Source: Candidatus Krumholzibacteriia bacterium (GTDB taxonomy: Bacteria; Krumholzibacteriota; Krumholzibacteriia; LZORAL124-64-63). Taken from it: a DNA stretch of 7,693 nucleotides. Position 1 is the first letter of the stretch; the number at the start of each line of letters is the position of its first letter. The stretch spans positions 1-7,693 of the forward strand of contig JALUJS010000521.1 in the NCBI GenBank assembly GCA_027056825.1, read 5' to 3'. The translations under genes and the position numbers were made by a program. Under the pieces are notes generated by a model. The model did not search any database. It saw only the letters and a program-made list of their open reading frames with translations, and was not told the origin of the DNA. Of this stretch, positions 6,944 through 7,693 are shown in pieces.

Positions 6944-6959
6944 TCCGTCGCTGGACGGA
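6944..6959 (+). promoter_or_regulatory. Intercistronic hairpin before the PorV-like gene
   Basis: Perfect 6-bp inverted repeat TCCGTC/GACGGA with a GCTG loop, ending 3 nt before the Shine-Dalgarno at 6963. No T-tract follows. It sits where it could tune ribosome loading or mark an RNA processing site; this is inferred from position only. Confidence 0.4.
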
Positions 6960-6962
6960 TCT

Positions 6963-6967
6963 GGAGG
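6963..6967 (+). promoter_or_regulatory. Ribosome binding site of the PorV-like gene
   Basis: GGAGG ends 5 nt before the ATG at 6973, which begins a standard signal peptide. Confidence 0.75.
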
Positions 6968-6972
6968 TTTCC

Positions 6973-7693
6973 ATGAAACGCATTGCGATTCTGACCGCCG
7001 TGTTGCTGGCTGTGCCTTCCCTGGCCGGTGCAGCCGGTTTTGCGAAGGTCGGCACCTTCGGGGGTCAGGAGCTGAAGATCGGGGTCAGCGCCCGGGCCAC
7101 GGGCATGGGATCGGCCTTCGTCGGGTTGGCTGACGATGCGACGGCCGTCTTCTGGAACCCCGGCGGTCTGGTCAACGTGCTGACCAACGAGGTCTCGGTG
7201 AACCACGTGGCGTGGGCCGCGGACACCAAGCTGAGCACCGCCATCCTGGCCTTCAACCCGCGCTCCATTCCGGGGACCTTCGCCTTCTCCGCACGGTCCT
7301 TCTGGATGGATCCGCAGCTCGTGCGCACGGCCTACAATCCCGAGGGCACGGGGGAGACCTTCGATGCGGGGACCACCACCTTCGGTTTGAGTTATTCGCG
7401 GTTCTTCACCGACAAGTTCTCCGCCGGCGTGACGGTAAACTACCTGCACATGGGCCTGGCCGAGACCGCGGTGAACACCGGCGCCCTCGACTTCGGCATC
7501 ATGTACCGCATCGGGATCAAGGACCTGAAGCTGGGCATGACCATCCAGAACCTGGGGGGCAAGTTCACCTTCGATGAGCGCGAGTCCAAGCTGCCGGTGG
7601 CCTTCAAGGTCGGCACGAGCTTCAACGCCTTCAGGAGCAAGAACCAGCGCCTGACCCTGGCCCTGGAGTTCCAGCACCCCTCCGACAACCTGG
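6973..7693 (+). CDS. PorV/PorQ-family outer-membrane protein, 5' part (3' end outside window)
   Basis: The first 240 residues of an outer-membrane beta-barrel of the PorV/PorQ family (UPF0164, FadL-like fold). The signal peptide MKRIAILTAVLLAVPSLAGA probably cleaves after residue 20 or 21. The family hallmark follows: GVSARATGMGSAFVGLADD (37-55), then ATAVFWNPGGL (56-66), a glycine-rich N-terminal segment and the conserved W-N-P-x-G-L turn. Later segments alternate hydrophobic and polar residues as membrane strands do (TTTFGLSYSRFF, FSAGVTVNYLHMGL, LDFGIMYRIG, LKLGMTIQNLGG). Family members usually run to about 330-400 residues, so roughly the last third is missing because the window ends. In Bacteroidota, PorV carries T9SS cargo from the translocon to the attachment complex; other members have unproven roles. 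Here it lies 62 nt after a gene whose product ends in a T9SS-like sorting domain, which fits a cargo-handling role. PorV cannot be told from PorQ or a generic paralogue on this fragment. Confidence 0.88.
   Translation, partial: MKRIAILTAVLLAVPSLAGAAGFAKVGTFGGQELKIGVSARATGMGSAFVGLADDATAVFWNPGGLVNVLTNEVSVNHVAWAADTKLSTAILAFNPRSIPGTFAFSARSFWMDPQLVRTAYNPEGTGETFDAGTTTFGLSYSRFFTDKFSAGVTVNYLHMGLAETAVNTGALDFGIMYRIGIKDLKLGMTIQNLGGKFTFDERESKLPVAFKVGTSFNAFRSKNQRLTLALEFQHPSDNL

Noticed and set aside
6838..7677. Antisense open frame of 279 codons over the PorV-like gene
   Set aside because: Shadow of a strongly supported forward gene with a signal peptide, ribosome site and family motifs; the antisense product is compositionally biased and unrecognisable.

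Overview
The window is GC-rich DNA, dense in genes that all read on the + strand. It most likely comes from a Gram-negative bacterium of the FCB superphylum (Fibrobacterota-Chlorobiota-Bacteroidota and uncultured relatives such as Krumholzibacteriota, Eisenbacteria or Latescibacterota). The evidence is an outer-membrane TonB-dependent receptor with a carboxypeptidase-regulatory-like N-terminal domain, a large exported protein ending in a type IX secretion (T9SS) type A-like sorting domain, and a PorV/PorQ-family outer-membrane protein. The strong G/C bias at third codon positions argues against a typical low-GC Bacteroidota genome. The phylum assignment is inference from protein style, not from a search.

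Layout: (1) bases 2-760 are the 3' part of an oligopeptide/dipeptide-type ABC importer ATPase whose Walker A end lies off the left edge. (2) Bases 761-1006 are intergenic. They carry a near-consensus sigma70-type promoter (TTGACA, 17 bp, TATATT) and a leader of about 190 nt with several possible small hairpins. (3) Bases 1007-4009 encode a complete 1000-residue TonB-dependent receptor. (4) Bases 4058-6910 encode a complete 950-residue secreted protein with a signal peptide, two Asp-rich calcium-type loops, a cysteine-rich segment, an FN3-like region and the T9SS-like C-terminal domain. (5) Bases 6973-7693 are the 5' part of a PorV/PorQ-family gene that runs off the right edge.

Genes 3-5 are spaced 48 and 62 nt apart, each with its own Shine-Dalgarno, and probably form one operon driven by the promoter at 780-808. 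A reasonable working model is an outer-membrane module. The receptor is a TonB-energised gated channel, the large protein is a surface-exposed or surface-released partner exported through T9SS, and the PorV-like barrel helps deliver or anchor it. The substrate is unknown. The module recalls SusC/SusD pairs in logic, but the partner does not look like SusD. The upstream peptide-importer ATPase ends a different transcription unit, and any functional link to the module is speculative.
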